Positions 55,401-63,655 of a stretch of 64,000 nt of DNA are shown piece by piece (within the stretch, counting starts at the first letter, position 1; each line of letters starts with the position of its first letter). Origin of the DNA: Candidatus Melainabacteria bacterium (GTDB lineage: Bacteria > Cyanobacteriota > Vampirovibrionia > Obscuribacterales > Obscuribacteraceae); assembly GCA_003963305.1 (NCBI GenBank), contig RXJR01000031.1, positions 1 to 64,000 on the forward strand, given 5' to 3'. The notes under the pieces are model-generated. The model ran no database searches and was not told the origin of the DNA. It saw only the letters and a list, made by a program, of their open reading frames with translations. The position numbers and the translations under genes are program-made.

Positions 55401-56437
55401 AAGTGTGGTTATGTCCAGACTCGAAGTTATCAACTTTGCCATGGAGCGTATTGCTGGAAAACGCGCATGCAGACAATTTGCTGCTGACCCAGGTCGATAG
55501 TCCTCGGGCGTTCATTTCATTGAAAGAGAGCTTAACCAGAGTTGCGCAGAACACTCAAAATAATGTGCTTCTGGTGGGCGGGATCGATTTTGCAAACAAG
55601 GCGCTTTTCCTGCCCGGAACGAAGCAAGAAGTTTCAGAAATAGAAGGATTAGTCAAAAACCAGGGATATCAACTTACCGAATTGACAGGTGGCGCCGCAA
55701 CCAAGGCGGCTCTGCTGGAGAACCTGGGGAAATCATCATTCGCTCATATTGCAACACACGGATTTTTTAATCAGACAACTACAACACTAGCCTCAGCTTC
55801 GTCTGGCGTCAGTACAGCGGGAAGTGCATCTGCAGGATCGGCGGCAGCAGCAGTGGGAAGTGCAGCGGCAGGATCGGCGTCAGCAGCAGGGATAGGAACA
55901 GGCACCGGCACACCTGGAAGCAGTCAAAAGCGGGTGTCCAGGGAGATAGCCAGCGCGAGTTCTGGAGAAGTAAGCAACAACTCGTTCTTGATGGAGAGGG
56001 ATCCATTGCTGTCGTCTGGTCTGTTGGTGGCGCCCGCAAGTGACGGCACAAGCTCTTCCACCAATAATGACGCTGACGATCATCTCACAGCGGAAGAACT
56101 CGTCGGTCAAGATTTGAGTGGTTGTCGCACGGTCGTCCTCTCCGCTTGCAATACTGGAAGAGGTAAAGGTTATGACGGTCAGGGAGTAATGGGGCTGCGT
56201 GCAGCGTTAATCGGAGCTGGTGTAAAAGGCGTTGTGATGTCGCTTTGGCCAGTAGACGACGATGCAACGCGCGAACTCATGAAGCAGTTTTACCTCAACC
56301 TGTGGAGTAAAACCAATCCAATGCCACCGGCTATGGCGCTTAGAACTGCACAGCAAGCTGTTCGCAACAACCCAAGCGGGCAGTGGAAACATCCGTTCTA
56401 CTGGGCTGGCTGGATTTACGATGGGCTCGGTTGGTAA
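52442..56437 (+). CDS. Exported TPR-CHAT protease with Ala/Gly/Ser insertion
   Basis: 1331 residues from the ATG at 52442, where a signal peptide begins (LSPVLAIVFAATIVLGTITP, cleavage near CAQ). About 800 residues of TPR helices follow (EAEKVLNKSLTKLG, AAETVLLKALDIMA, DAEKEYRAAVAILT). The C-terminal 400 residues are a CHAT domain with LSTLPWSVLL, the catalytic His in HIATHGFF (1106) and Cys in LSACNTG (1236), then GAGVKGVVMSLWPVDD. A low-complexity Ala/Gly/Ser/Thr stretch of about 65 residues (about 1112-1175), encoded by short DNA repeats near 55,800-55,920, lies between the two catalytic residues. CHAT proteases are caspase relatives activated by partner binding; the target is unknown. Confidence 0.9.
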   Translation: MERNHQNSLSPVLAIVFAATIVLGTITPLCAQNEPQLWWQHTCTLADQDSEHGNYDAAIKKLEPLVSKLGETDRDNIEIVYPLVNLANLYAWTNRRDDAEKAGKRAIEIAEVNPPHTANLSKAGYNQAQILAGCKKMYRFALEGLANSYLNEEHYIEAEKVLNKSLTKLGTSDDSVVSQALLADVLKQKQEYKKAAESYKKVIAIRERLKDPEELAKSYESLGNCYYLQDNLPAAETVLLKALDIMAKATLSARPVNSDFHYQLGNVYYYQKRYPDAEKEYRAAVAILTADPEASDERKAERLRDLGSVLVVLGKLDEAEQCYNTALKDNKFQITKDIFLDNLLLLQNKTCFATYKKYFKATDIHLCIAENQKKIEPNSIAYAKFLEDICVSFQAFPVRNEPVIPMLKQAIAIRTKLAGPVSPEIAHDQYLMAFRLASLGGEFAQPALDSYKTWKELNKVGSTKLKTWQFAMTRLAYLLGAAGKDHRTEALEIADIAYDTESKGGAELYDLATLFELFGKFGKARVIYDESFEFAKSQHNVLNMATAALSRASLSFRERDMTSAWSEAKQAESLFIEAQGPEYYKNSPFNLSCIQLLTDLCVERGELSAAESYARQLTSPLKWRPSAAQIQRDYLELAKILLLETKTAEATKIIETAVTTLSNSTYRNYLGEIELARAHDMLGDIAIASKKYSDADMHFRRAYNLYRDDDTATSGILGMVNDLNQLAKCSAASGGQSAQAVQLACLKLDKYLKSVFPQISFAQQCAFVTCIGDQIDPLLTYASNNDSASKTFQYLMQWQGLLVDSVRRSSGDSAGDAATLNQLRKIRNQLSKSSTQSADASAVAALTLEKEALERKLALRRKADDKADTVLQQTSKDFINMLTDDEAFVDIVHYHRFDDGSPAYAAFVVTKSSGVKVVSLSNAALIDDAINKWVQSMAAPGGSVRDLKFDTAATANTPTGSPAVLCTAVSDKLWTPLKAAIPANVRKVWLCPDSKLSTLPWSVLLENAHADNLLLTQVDSPRAFISLKESLTRVAQNTQNNVLLVGGIDFANKALFLPGTKQEVSEIEGLVKNQGYQLTELTGGAATKAALLENLGKSSFAHIATHGFFNQTTTTLASASSGVSTAGSASAGSAAAAVGSAAAGSASAAGIGTGTGTPGSSQKRVSREIASASSGEVSNNSFLMERDPLLSSGLLVAPASDGTSSSTNNDADDHLTAEELVGQDLSGCRTVVLSACNTGRGKGYDGQGVMGLRAALIGAGVKGVVMSLWPVDDDATRELMKQFYLNLWSKTNPMPPAMALRTAQQAVRNNPSGQWKHPFYWAGWIYDGLGW

Positions 56438-56537
56438 CCGCTCCAGCTTTTTGAAAGCCTTTTGCAAGTTTCTGCAAGCCTTTTGAAAGCTTAGAAACAC
56501 TTGTACAGACAACACCTTCATAGTACTTACATTGTCA

Positions 56538-56565
56538 TTGACATGTCACGAAGCGGCCTTACAAT
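56538..56565 (+). promoter_or_regulatory. Strong predicted sigma70 promoter of the potassium channel gene
   Basis: TTGACA (56538-56543), a perfect -35, a 16-base spacer, then TACAAT (56560-56565). The transcript would start near 56572. This excludes the ATG at 56543 and favours the GTG at 56600. Confidence 0.6.
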
Positions 56566-56599
56566 AGCCACCACAAATCGGAAACCTGAAGTAACCACC

Positions 56600-57583
56600 G
56601 TGTCATCAAACATTGCTGCGCCCCCGGCTGGCTGGCGCGAAGCGCTCTACAAAACAATCTTCGAATCAAACACACGCATGGGTCGAGCATTCGACCTGGT
56701 GTTGATCGCGGTAATTCTGACCAGCGTTGTTACCGTTATGCTCAACAGTGTGCACTCGCTGCGCGTGCAGTACGGCGACCTATTTCTTACCGCAGAAATT
56801 GCAATTACAGCCATATTCACCGTCGAATATATACTGCGTCTCATCTGCGCGCCGAATCGTTGGGCATATGCGACTAGCTTCTTCGGCATCGTTGATTTAC
56901 TCTCCGTTCTGCCGACATATATCGGATTGATCTCCGCCGATGCACACTATCTAATGATCGTGCGAATTCTGCGCTTGATGCGCATTTTCCGTATTCTGAA
57001 ACTGGCACGATTTTTGCACGAAGCTGAAACGTTGAAGCGTGCGCTTCAGCTAAGCCTGCCGAAAATTACTGTGTTTGCTGCAGCAATCGTCGCGATAGTC
57101 GTCATAGTCGGAGCGTTGATGTATGTCGTTGAAGGTGAAGAACACGGTTTCTCAAATATTCCAATCAGCATTTATTGGGCGATTGTCACACTCACCACGG
57201 TCGGCTACGGAGACATGTCACCCAAAACACCGCTCGGGCAGCTGCTTTCCTGCATAGTAATGATGCTCGGTTACGCGATAATCGCAGTACCGACCGGCAT
57301 CGTCTCTGTACAATTGCACCAATCAGCAAACCCTGTCAGCACGTGCAAAAACTGTGGAGAGAAATCGCACGATCGTGATTCAGTATTTTGCAGAATGTGC
57401 GGCTTCAGCTTGCTAGCACCTGTTACGGTATCAGCCCCTAGCGCGAGTCAAGATGTGCACACCGCATCAAACACCCAGCGCGGCATCACAGACGCTACAG
57501 AGCAGCGCCCACAAGTGCCAGACAAACTCGAGCTAGAGACCGAGTTGAGTCTGTTCACACGCCGATTTACCGACAAATCCTAA
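56600..57583 (+). CDS. Voltage-gated potassium channel (Kv/KvAP type) with C-terminal zinc ribbon
   Basis: 327 residues from the GTG at 56600, the first start after the predicted promoter; the frame itself is open from 56501. Six TM helices: S1 from about 30, S2 ending FTVEYILRLI, S3 with GIVDLLSVLP, S4 RILRLMRIFRILKLARF with regularly spaced Arg/Lys (voltage sensor), S5, and the pore loop with selectivity filter TVGYGD (200-205). After S6 comes a soluble tail with C-x2-C...C-x2-C (CKNCGEKSHDRDSVFCRMCG), a zinc-ribbon-like module, unusual as a channel regulator. The stop codon overlaps that of the convergent nitroreductase gene. Confidence 0.92.
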   Translation: MSSNIAAPPAGWREALYKTIFESNTRMGRAFDLVLIAVILTSVVTVMLNSVHSLRVQYGDLFLTAEIAITAIFTVEYILRLICAPNRWAYATSFFGIVDLLSVLPTYIGLISADAHYLMIVRILRLMRIFRILKLARFLHEAETLKRALQLSLPKITVFAAAIVAIVVIVGALMYVVEGEEHGFSNIPISIYWAIVTLTTVGYGDMSPKTPLGQLLSCIVMMLGYAIIAVPTGIVSVQLHQSANPVSTCKNCGEKSHDRDSVFCRMCGFSLLAPVTVSAPSASQDVHTASNTQRGITDATEQRPQVPDKLELETELSLFTRRFTDKS

Positions 57584-58227
57584 ACGCGAATTACAACGTC
57601 ATCGGCATCGAATCGGACCTTCGCAAGCTGCGCATATTTATCGTCAGCCGCTCTATACCCAAGCGGACAAACCACAACGGAATGGCAACCTTTTTCCGGC
57701 AAGCCCAGAATACGGTCATACGCCTCTGCGTCAAAACCTTCCATCGGACAGGCATCAACACCTAACGCCGCTGCTGCAGTCAACAGAGTGCCGAGAGCGA
57801 TATAGCACTGCTTTTCCATCCAGTGAGTCTTATCGCCAGGTCGCTGAAGAAATCCTTTCATCATTCCTGCGTAAGATTCCAGCGACTCCACTGGTACACC
57901 GCGCGCACCTGCAATATGGCTTACATACTTATCTATGTACTGTTCGGTCAATTCGGCGATGCGGCAGATTACTACAAGATGAGAGCACTCTTCCGGTTGA
58001 GTTTGTCCCCACGAAAATGCAGGCATTTGCGCTTTAATCTTCGGGTCTGTGACCACGACAAACTTCCATGGCTGCAACCCAAAACTAGAGGCACTGAGCC
58101 GCAGAGCATCCTCCAATTGCTTGTATACAGCAGCATCAAGCTTTCGGCTGGAATCAAATTTCTTGGTCGCGTAGCGCCAATTTAAGCTATTTACAAGGTC
58201 AAAATTCTCTTTCTGCGTAACCGTCAT
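57580..58227 (-). CDS. Nitroreductase family FMN oxidoreductase (NfsB-like)
   Basis: 215 residues from the ATG at 58227 with GGAGG 9-10 bases upstream. The NADPH/FMN family features are present: RYATKKFDSSRKL near the N-terminus, LRLSASSFGLQPWKFVVV (FMN phosphate site), ALGTLLTAAAALGVDACPMEGF and the C-terminal GYR. Such enzymes reduce nitroaromatics, quinones or flavins with NAD(P)H; the true substrate is unknown. It is convergent with the potassium channel gene, and the two stop codons share bases in CTAA. Confidence 0.9.
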   Translation of the reverse strand: MTVTQKENFDLVNSLNWRYATKKFDSSRKLDAAVYKQLEDALRLSASSFGLQPWKFVVVTDPKIKAQMPAFSWGQTQPEECSHLVVICRIAELTEQYIDKYVSHIAGARGVPVESLESYAGMMKGFLQRPGDKTHWMEKQCYIALGTLLTAAAALGVDACPMEGFDAEAYDRILGLPEKGCHSVVVCPLGYRAADDKYAQLAKVRFDADDVVIRV

Positions 58228-58411
58228 GTCTGCGTGCCTCCAAAAGTTCCAGACCACTGATGTTAGCAAATCGGCTACAAGGTCTTCATTAGGTCCAGGC
58301 GTACGACCGCCTCAATGGCAAGTCCGCAAATCAATGAAACCCTGGTCCTATGTTCCATTCGATTAATCCAGCGGGTCCACGAGCGGTGGAAGAAAGCTGT
58401 ATCATTTAGCA

Positions 58412-58921
58412 ATGGGCGTGAAAAATATACTGATTGAAGGAGTATCCGGAACCGGCAAAACTTCCGTTTGTACAGAACTCCAGCGCCGCGGCTATCAGGC
58501 CATTCATGGCGACCGAGAATTAGCCTATCAGGGTAATCCCGAAACTGGCATTCCGACTACTGGACGCACCCACGAACACCACATTTGGAATGTTGATAAA
58601 GTAAAAGAGCTGATCGCAAACCAAGATCACCCGATTACATTCTTCTGCGGCGGTTCAAGGAATTTCTCAAAATTCATCAGTTTGTTTGACAGAGTCTTTA
58701 TCCTTGAAATCGACCTGCAAACTCTGCATCAGCGGCTTGATGAGCGACCTGCCGATGAGTGGGGCACAAAACCACAGGAGCGCGAATTGATAACGCGCTT
58801 ACATCAAACTAGAGAAGACATCCCGAAAACTGGCATCATTATTGATGCGACTGCGCCGCTCTCGGAGGTGGTCGACCGAATCCTGCAGTTGAGCGAAGTG
58901 ATGGACGAGCGACTCAGCTAA
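58412..58921 (+). CDS. P-loop nucleotide kinase-like protein
   Basis: 169 residues of the adenylate/shikimate-kinase-like (AAA_17/AAA_18) P-loop group. The Walker A motif GVSGTGKTS is at residues 10-18. A strand-loop QAIHGDRELAY follows, then FFCGGSRNF (possible substrate or lid contact), FILEIDLQTLHQRLDER, where the Arg-rich lid helix is expected, and a C-terminal IIDATAPLSEVVDRIL. Small-molecule phosphorylation is likely, but the substrate is unknown. No signal peptide. The SGNH gene starts 34 bases after its stop and could be cotranscribed. Confidence 0.7.
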   Translation: MGVKNILIEGVSGTGKTSVCTELQRRGYQAIHGDRELAYQGNPETGIPTTGRTHEHHIWNVDKVKELIANQDHPITFFCGGSRNFSKFISLFDRVFILEIDLQTLHQRLDERPADEWGTKPQERELITRLHQTREDIPKTGIIIDATAPLSEVVDRILQLSEVMDERLS

Positions 58922-58955
58922 AATATCTTCGTCGCCCGGGAGTTCTCGCAAAAGA

Positions 58956-59753
58956 ATGAAATTTTCAACTGCCATTATCGCTGTTTGCATCGCAACGACA
59001 ATCTTCTTTGGCAGGGTTTCGACAGCTCACGCGAACGACCAAGCCGAGCTACTCTTCGATTGCAAAATGAGAGATGCTGTTAGAGTACTTTTTATCGGCA
59101 ACAGTTTCACTTACTACAACAGCCTGCCTCTGACGCTGGCAGCGCTCGTCATGGATTCAAAAACTCAGCCACCGGTAACGGTTGCACAAATCGTCTGGGG
59201 TGGTGCACATCTGCAAGAGCATTACAAAAAAGGTGGCGCACGCAAAACTATTGCACAAGACGGTCCGTGGACCTACGTCGTTTTGCAGGAGCAGAGTCAT
59301 ACGCCAATTGTTCTTCCCGATGAATTCCTTACTTCAGTGCAGCAATTTGACTATGACATCAAGAAAGTCAGAGCCATGACGGTTTTGTACGAAACCTGGG
59401 CAGACAAAGCAGCCCCGGAAGATCAGTCTGCTTTGACAGCCGCTTATACAAAAGCAGCGAACCAGGCTCGCGCGCTGCTGGTGCCGGTAGGCGATGCCTT
59501 TGCGAAGTGTTCACGCGAACACGCCGAAATCAACCTGTACAACCCAGACGGCAAACATCCTTCGCGCGAAGGTACATATCTGGCTGCATGTGTTTTCTAT
59601 GCCAAGCTTTTCGGTCGCACTCCAGTCGGACTGCCGAGCAATCTTACTTTGTACGACCAGGACACAAAACAGAATTTGAAGCTTTTCGAACTACCGGCGG
59701 CTACAGCGAGAACGTTGCAGCAAATTGCCTTCAGCGTTGCTAGCAGCAGATAA
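58956..59753 (+). CDS. Exported SGNH/GDSL-type hydrolase (DUF4886-like)
   Basis: 265 residues with a signal peptide (FSTAIIAVCIATTIFFGRVS, cleavage AHA). Block I is VLFIGNSFTYYNSLP, with the nucleophile Ser in GNS (about residue 49). The later Asp-His pair is in PDGKHPSREGTYLAACVFY (about 208-226). VVLQEQSHTPI matches block III of this subgroup, which hydrolyses esters or acetyl groups on carbohydrates. Localisation is periplasmic or extracellular. The 3' end is only 10 bases from that of the convergent next gene. Confidence 0.8.
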   Translation: MKFSTAIIAVCIATTIFFGRVSTAHANDQAELLFDCKMRDAVRVLFIGNSFTYYNSLPLTLAALVMDSKTQPPVTVAQIVWGGAHLQEHYKKGGARKTIAQDGPWTYVVLQEQSHTPIVLPDEFLTSVQQFDYDIKKVRAMTVLYETWADKAAPEDQSALTAAYTKAANQARALLVPVGDAFAKCSREHAEINLYNPDGKHPSREGTYLAACVFYAKLFGRTPVGLPSNLTLYDQDTKQNLKLFELPAATARTLQQIAFSVASSR

Positions 59754-59763
59754 GCAGGCGAGT

Positions 59764-60783
59764 TTATTGCGTTGGTGCGCTCATAGATTTGGTGCCACGC
59801 ACAACCATCATCAGTTCGAGCAGCGGGCGATTCATTCCGACGATCATGGCATCGACCGTGCGCAGCATCGATAAGCGATCTGATACCAGTTGAATAGTGA
59901 GTTCATCTTGTACAGTGGCGGTAAGTAAATCCAGCTGGTGATGTGTCGGTTTAGGAGAAAAATAGCGAATGTTTCCGTCTCTCTGCCACCAGTCGATCAA
60001 GTACGCTAACCGCGTTACTTTCGGTCCAATGGGCGCCTGCGAATTCAGCCACTTCCAAACAGAGTCAGGATATTCCAGCTCTGGTGTCACCTGGTAGTTG
60101 AAAATCTTCGAGAGCATGTTCGGATGCGGCTTGCGCTCAAATCGTCCGCCGGCGTCCTGACGCAGCGCATAAAGTGAAAAAGCACTCGGTGCAAGACCGG
60201 CAACGATTCCCACTATTCCAGAAGAAATCGAATATCTCGGCCGTGCGTATGTGGGAATAGTAAGGCCCTCAGCAACAGCCCAGAGCACTCCGTTTGTCCG
60301 ATAGCCCCAGGCATTGGACAAATTTACTCTGTGATTGCGTTCGGCAATGTACGAAGCCAAGAATTCCTCATGAACGGCTATCTCTCGCGTCAATTCAGCC
60401 TCAGCGAAATCGACTTCCATTCGTGTTTGCTCAATCGCTTCTACAACATCCTCTTTCAGATCTCGATAGCGATCCAGCTCATCACGAGAGAGCGAGTTCC
60501 GATCGGCCGACCGTGCCTTCCGCAGCTTAGTCAACTCAATCAAACTGTCGGTAAGTTTCAGTTGCTCCGCGAGTTGAACGGCTTCTGCAGAAACGGTTTC
60601 GGTATGAACATCCGACATATACGGTATGTATGTAAATGGTAACTGCCCTTTCTTCTCCGTCAAAATTGAATTTGCAGCGTTCGCCGGAACAAAGAAAATC
60701 GACTGCTGCAGAGTCAATAACGAAGCAAGGAAAGCCAGTGTTTGTGCACCTGCAAGTGTTCCCAAACTGAATTTAAATCGCAT
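59764..60783 (-). CDS. Exported or membrane-anchored hypothetical protein with coiled coil
   Basis: 339 residues from the ATG at 60783, with GGACAC 8 bases upstream. A signal peptide or anchor (LGTLAGAQTLAFLASLLTLQ, cleavage near ANA) precedes a Glu/Arg/Lys-rich helical stretch (about 75-160, DELDRYRDLKEDVVEAIEQT) likely to form a coiled coil. A glycine-rich hydrophobic segment (SSGIVGIVAGLAPSAFSLYA) could be a second membrane helix. The remaining C-terminal third is helical. No family was recognised. Confidence 0.55.
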   Translation of the reverse strand: MRFKFSLGTLAGAQTLAFLASLLTLQQSIFFVPANAANSILTEKKGQLPFTYIPYMSDVHTETVSAEAVQLAEQLKLTDSLIELTKLRKARSADRNSLSRDELDRYRDLKEDVVEAIEQTRMEVDFAEAELTREIAVHEEFLASYIAERNHRVNLSNAWGYRTNGVLWAVAEGLTIPTYARPRYSISSGIVGIVAGLAPSAFSLYALRQDAGGRFERKPHPNMLSKIFNYQVTPELEYPDSVWKWLNSQAPIGPKVTRLAYLIDWWQRDGNIRYFSPKPTHHQLDLLTATVQDELTIQLVSDRLSMLRTVDAMIVGMNRPLLELMMVVRGTKSMSAPTQ

Positions 60784-60916
60784 CAACAGTGTCCAAACTG
60801 TAAAACCACGTCAAGTATAACAGCGGCAATGACGAGTCGGGTTTGTCGTTGATGTGAATCACGGTGCCAATTCAGCCAACACTACGACTTCACATACCAT
60901 CGGCGCAATCGATATA

Positions 60917-62773
60917 TCAAGTCGCTATCGGCAGGCGCAACCAGACGGTGGTGCCTTTACCGAGTTCGCTCGATACACCTATGGTTCCTTCATGGCCCTC
61001 GACTATTGCTTTGCAAATAGCCAATCCTAGCCCTGTGCCAACGCCACGTTTGCCGTCACCCTTCTCTGTCTGTCTAAATCGTTCAAAAAGAAACGGCAAT
61101 TGATCGGCAGGAATACCTCTGCCCCGATCAGAAATTTGAATCTCGCAATATCCGTGAACGCCAGCTCCTTTTAAATCTCCGGAATGAGCACCGTCATCAC
61201 CATTCGCAGAAACGAGGCCGGCACTTATTTTGACACTTGTGCCTGGCGGCGAAAACTTTATAGCGTTGGACAGTAAATTGACCATCACCTGAGTAACTCT
61301 ATCTTCGTCGGCCATGACAATGATTTCCGCAGCCTCGCCTGAGACTTGCACATTATGACTTTCTGCGAAACCAGCGACCGCGTCAATTGCCTTCTTTATC
61401 AATTCAGGAACACTAGTCGGTTTTATATCCATAACCATTTTGCCGGCATCAAGTTTTTCCAGGTCCAGCAAATCATTGACGAGACCAAGCAGCCTATCTA
61501 GGCTTCCAAGCGCCTTGCGCAATCGATTTTTTCCCTTTTCGTCCCTGGAGTCGTAGACATCCGCGAGCAAAAGCTCAAGCGTGCCATGCACCGACGACAG
61601 TGGCGTGCGCAAATCATGACTCACCATAGCAGCAAATTCTTGTTTGAGCCGCGCCACCTCTTTCGCTTGACTGATATCGCGTATCACAGAGAAGATCGCC
61701 CGCTCTTGTTGCGACCAGCGCGCCGAACAAGCGACGTCGATTTGCGCGCCAGACTTAGTGATAAGAACTGTCTCGAACTCCGATTTTGTTTCATCACGCA
61801 TAATACTCTCGAAACGCTCACGCGTTCCGTCGATATGTGTTGGTGCGACGAGAGTCAAAATGTTTTTTCCGATCAAATCATCAGGGCTAAAACCAAGAAC
61901 AGATTGCGAAGCCGGATTCACTGCCGCGAATCGCATTCGTTTGTCGATTGAGCAAATGATATCGACGGCATTTTCTACAATGGCTCGCTCCTTGTGCGCG
62001 GATTCTTCCAGCGCCTCCGCCATTTGATGAAAGACGTGATCCAGGTTTGCGATTTCGTCACCGCCACTCATTGGTGCATTCAGAGGTACACCCAGTGCTA
62101 ATTTCTGACTGTTCTCAGTCACAATTCGCAGTCGGCGTATGATGCCCCTGATGAATAGAGATGCAAGGCACAGTGCGAGCACGATGTTGAATACGAGAAC
62201 AGTCCCGAGGGCTTTTTGAAGATTAGCTCTGGATTCTCCCTCGTAGCGCGAAGCATCTTGCTCCAAATTTCTGTAGTGATCGAGAATAACCTGAGTTAAT
62301 TGGCTTGCCGAATTAGCCATTCGATTCAGCTTCATTACATGGAAATCATCATTCTGCTTGGTTACATACAGATCGCGCTCAAGCCGCATCTCCTGAACAC
62401 CCTCCAGCAGTAAGCGTTGGAGATTTTTCGCATTGGCAGAAACTTCAGCATCGTCCTGAACGAGATCAACGACCGTCCTCATCTCAGCAGGAATTTCTTC
62501 CAGATACCGGCCAAAAGTCTCTCTAAATCGACGAGAATTCGGGTCATCCTTCAAAAACATCTGCTGCAGCAGAAGCCCGCTGGTGGCTTTCTCTCGCAGC
62601 ATAGAAAGCCGCTCCAGATGATCAATCGTCCTCAGAACCTCTCGCTCATGGTCGATCTGCGCTTCGGCATTTTTTAACAGCGAACCGAGCCAGCCAAGCA
62701 AGCCCACCTCACAGGCGAGCAATACACAGATCACCAAAAGCACTTGCGCTGTTAAATTCATTCGCGAGTTCAC
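60917..62773 (-). CDS. Membrane sensor histidine kinase (4HB-HAMP-PAS-HisKA-HATPase)
   Basis: 618 residues; the start is GTG at 62773 or ATG at 62761. TM1 (about 8-30), a periplasmic helical-bundle sensor (31-185), TM2 (188-208), HAMP (209-262), a PAS domain (about 263-370, IICSIDKRMRFAAVNPASQ), HisKA with the phosphoacceptor His386 in MVSHDLRTPLS, and an ATPase domain with N box NLLSNAIKF, G1 DRGRGIP and G2 GTGLGLAI. All kinase motifs are intact. No response regulator is adjacent, so it is an orphan. It is divergent from the small TPR gene, sharing a 144-base region. Confidence 0.93.
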   Translation of the reverse strand: MNSRMNLTAQVLLVICVLLACEVGLLGWLGSLLKNAEAQIDHEREVLRTIDHLERLSMLREKATSGLLLQQMFLKDDPNSRRFRETFGRYLEEIPAEMRTVVDLVQDDAEVSANAKNLQRLLLEGVQEMRLERDLYVTKQNDDFHVMKLNRMANSASQLTQVILDHYRNLEQDASRYEGESRANLQKALGTVLVFNIVLALCLASLFIRGIIRRLRIVTENSQKLALGVPLNAPMSGGDEIANLDHVFHQMAEALEESAHKERAIVENAVDIICSIDKRMRFAAVNPASQSVLGFSPDDLIGKNILTLVAPTHIDGTRERFESIMRDETKSEFETVLITKSGAQIDVACSARWSQQERAIFSVIRDISQAKEVARLKQEFAAMVSHDLRTPLSSVHGTLELLLADVYDSRDEKGKNRLRKALGSLDRLLGLVNDLLDLEKLDAGKMVMDIKPTSVPELIKKAIDAVAGFAESHNVQVSGEAAEIIVMADEDRVTQVMVNLLSNAIKFSPPGTSVKISAGLVSANGDDGAHSGDLKGAGVHGYCEIQISDRGRGIPADQLPFLFERFRQTEKGDGKRGVGTGLGLAICKAIVEGHEGTIGVSSELGKGTTVWLRLPIAT

Positions 62774-62917
62774 GGTGATGCCTTATGCAAAAGCTACTAA
62801 CGTCGCTGTCGACCAAATCAGACGCAACAGGAACTGAAACGAATATACAACATGATTCTACCTCGGGTATGTCAAACTGGGATACGATGGTTGGCGCCTA
62901 TGGCAAGGAGAATGTCC

Positions 62918-63655
62918 ATGCTACGCAAAAAGGTATTCTTAGCCGCTCTCGTGCTCAACGCAATAAGCGCCGTAAGCACCAGCAGCACCTTGAGTTGCCT
63001 GGCAGAGTCGACCAGGCGCTATGAAGACATCGCGGCAAAGCTGCCGTCTCTTTACATGATCGATGAGCAGATAAAGCTCAGCCCTAAAGAAACGACACTG
63101 TACGTGCAGCGCGCCGCAGTTCACCAATTCAGAAAGGATTACCCCGAAGCCATCGCCGATTTCACAAAAGCGATCGAAATGAAATACAAATCGCCGGAAG
63201 ATGCGAGCGACAAAGGACAAATGATTTATGGAATGCGTGCAATTTGCTACATGCAAATGAAAAATTTCGATGCTGCTATCGCTGACTCGACCAGGGCGAT
63301 AGCGATTGCACCTGGCGACGCTACAGCAGTAACATACAGGGGAGTCGCATACCTGGAGAAAAAACAGTACGCTTTAGCAATGAACGATTACACGAGAGCG
63401 TTGCAGCTCGATCCAAAACTGCCTGCTGCGTATGAGGGAATCGGCGAAACTTGCTACAAAACTGGGCAGTATGCCCGCGCGATCGAGTATTTGACGCGTG
63501 CACTTTCAGCGGACAGCAAAATACCCGATGCCTACTACTATCGCGGCGCCGCTTACAAAGCAATGGGCAATAAAACCGAGGCCGATAAAGATTTTCAACG
63601 TGCAAGCGCGCTTGGATTTAAGCCTGGGCAGCCATCAATCTATGCAGTGAAATGA
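62918..63655 (+). CDS. Small exported TPR protein
   Basis: 245 residues from the second of two nearby ATGs (62918), 7 bases after AGGAG. A signal peptide (MLRKKVFLAALVLNAISAVS) precedes four or five 34-residue TPRs (EAIADFTKAIEMKYKSPEDA, AAIADSTRAIAIAPGDATAV, LAMNDYTRALQLDPKLPAAY, RAIEYLTRALSADSKIPDAY). It is a periplasmic scaffold of unknown partner. The stop overlaps the start of the next gene as ATGA, so the two are translationally coupled and probably act together. Confidence 0.8.
   Translation: MLRKKVFLAALVLNAISAVSTSSTLSCLAESTRRYEDIAAKLPSLYMIDEQIKLSPKETTLYVQRAAVHQFRKDYPEAIADFTKAIEMKYKSPEDASDKGQMIYGMRAICYMQMKNFDAAIADSTRAIAIAPGDATAVTYRGVAYLEKKQYALAMNDYTRALQLDPKLPAAYEGIGETCYKTGQYARAIEYLTRALSADSKIPDAYYYRGAAYKAMGNKTEADKDFQRASALGFKPGQPSIYAVK

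Noticed and set aside
56438-56500. Short direct repeats (AAGCCTTTTG) after the TPR-CHAT gene as a terminator
   Set aside because: They are direct rather than inverted; the best stem is only about 5 bp with no T-tract.
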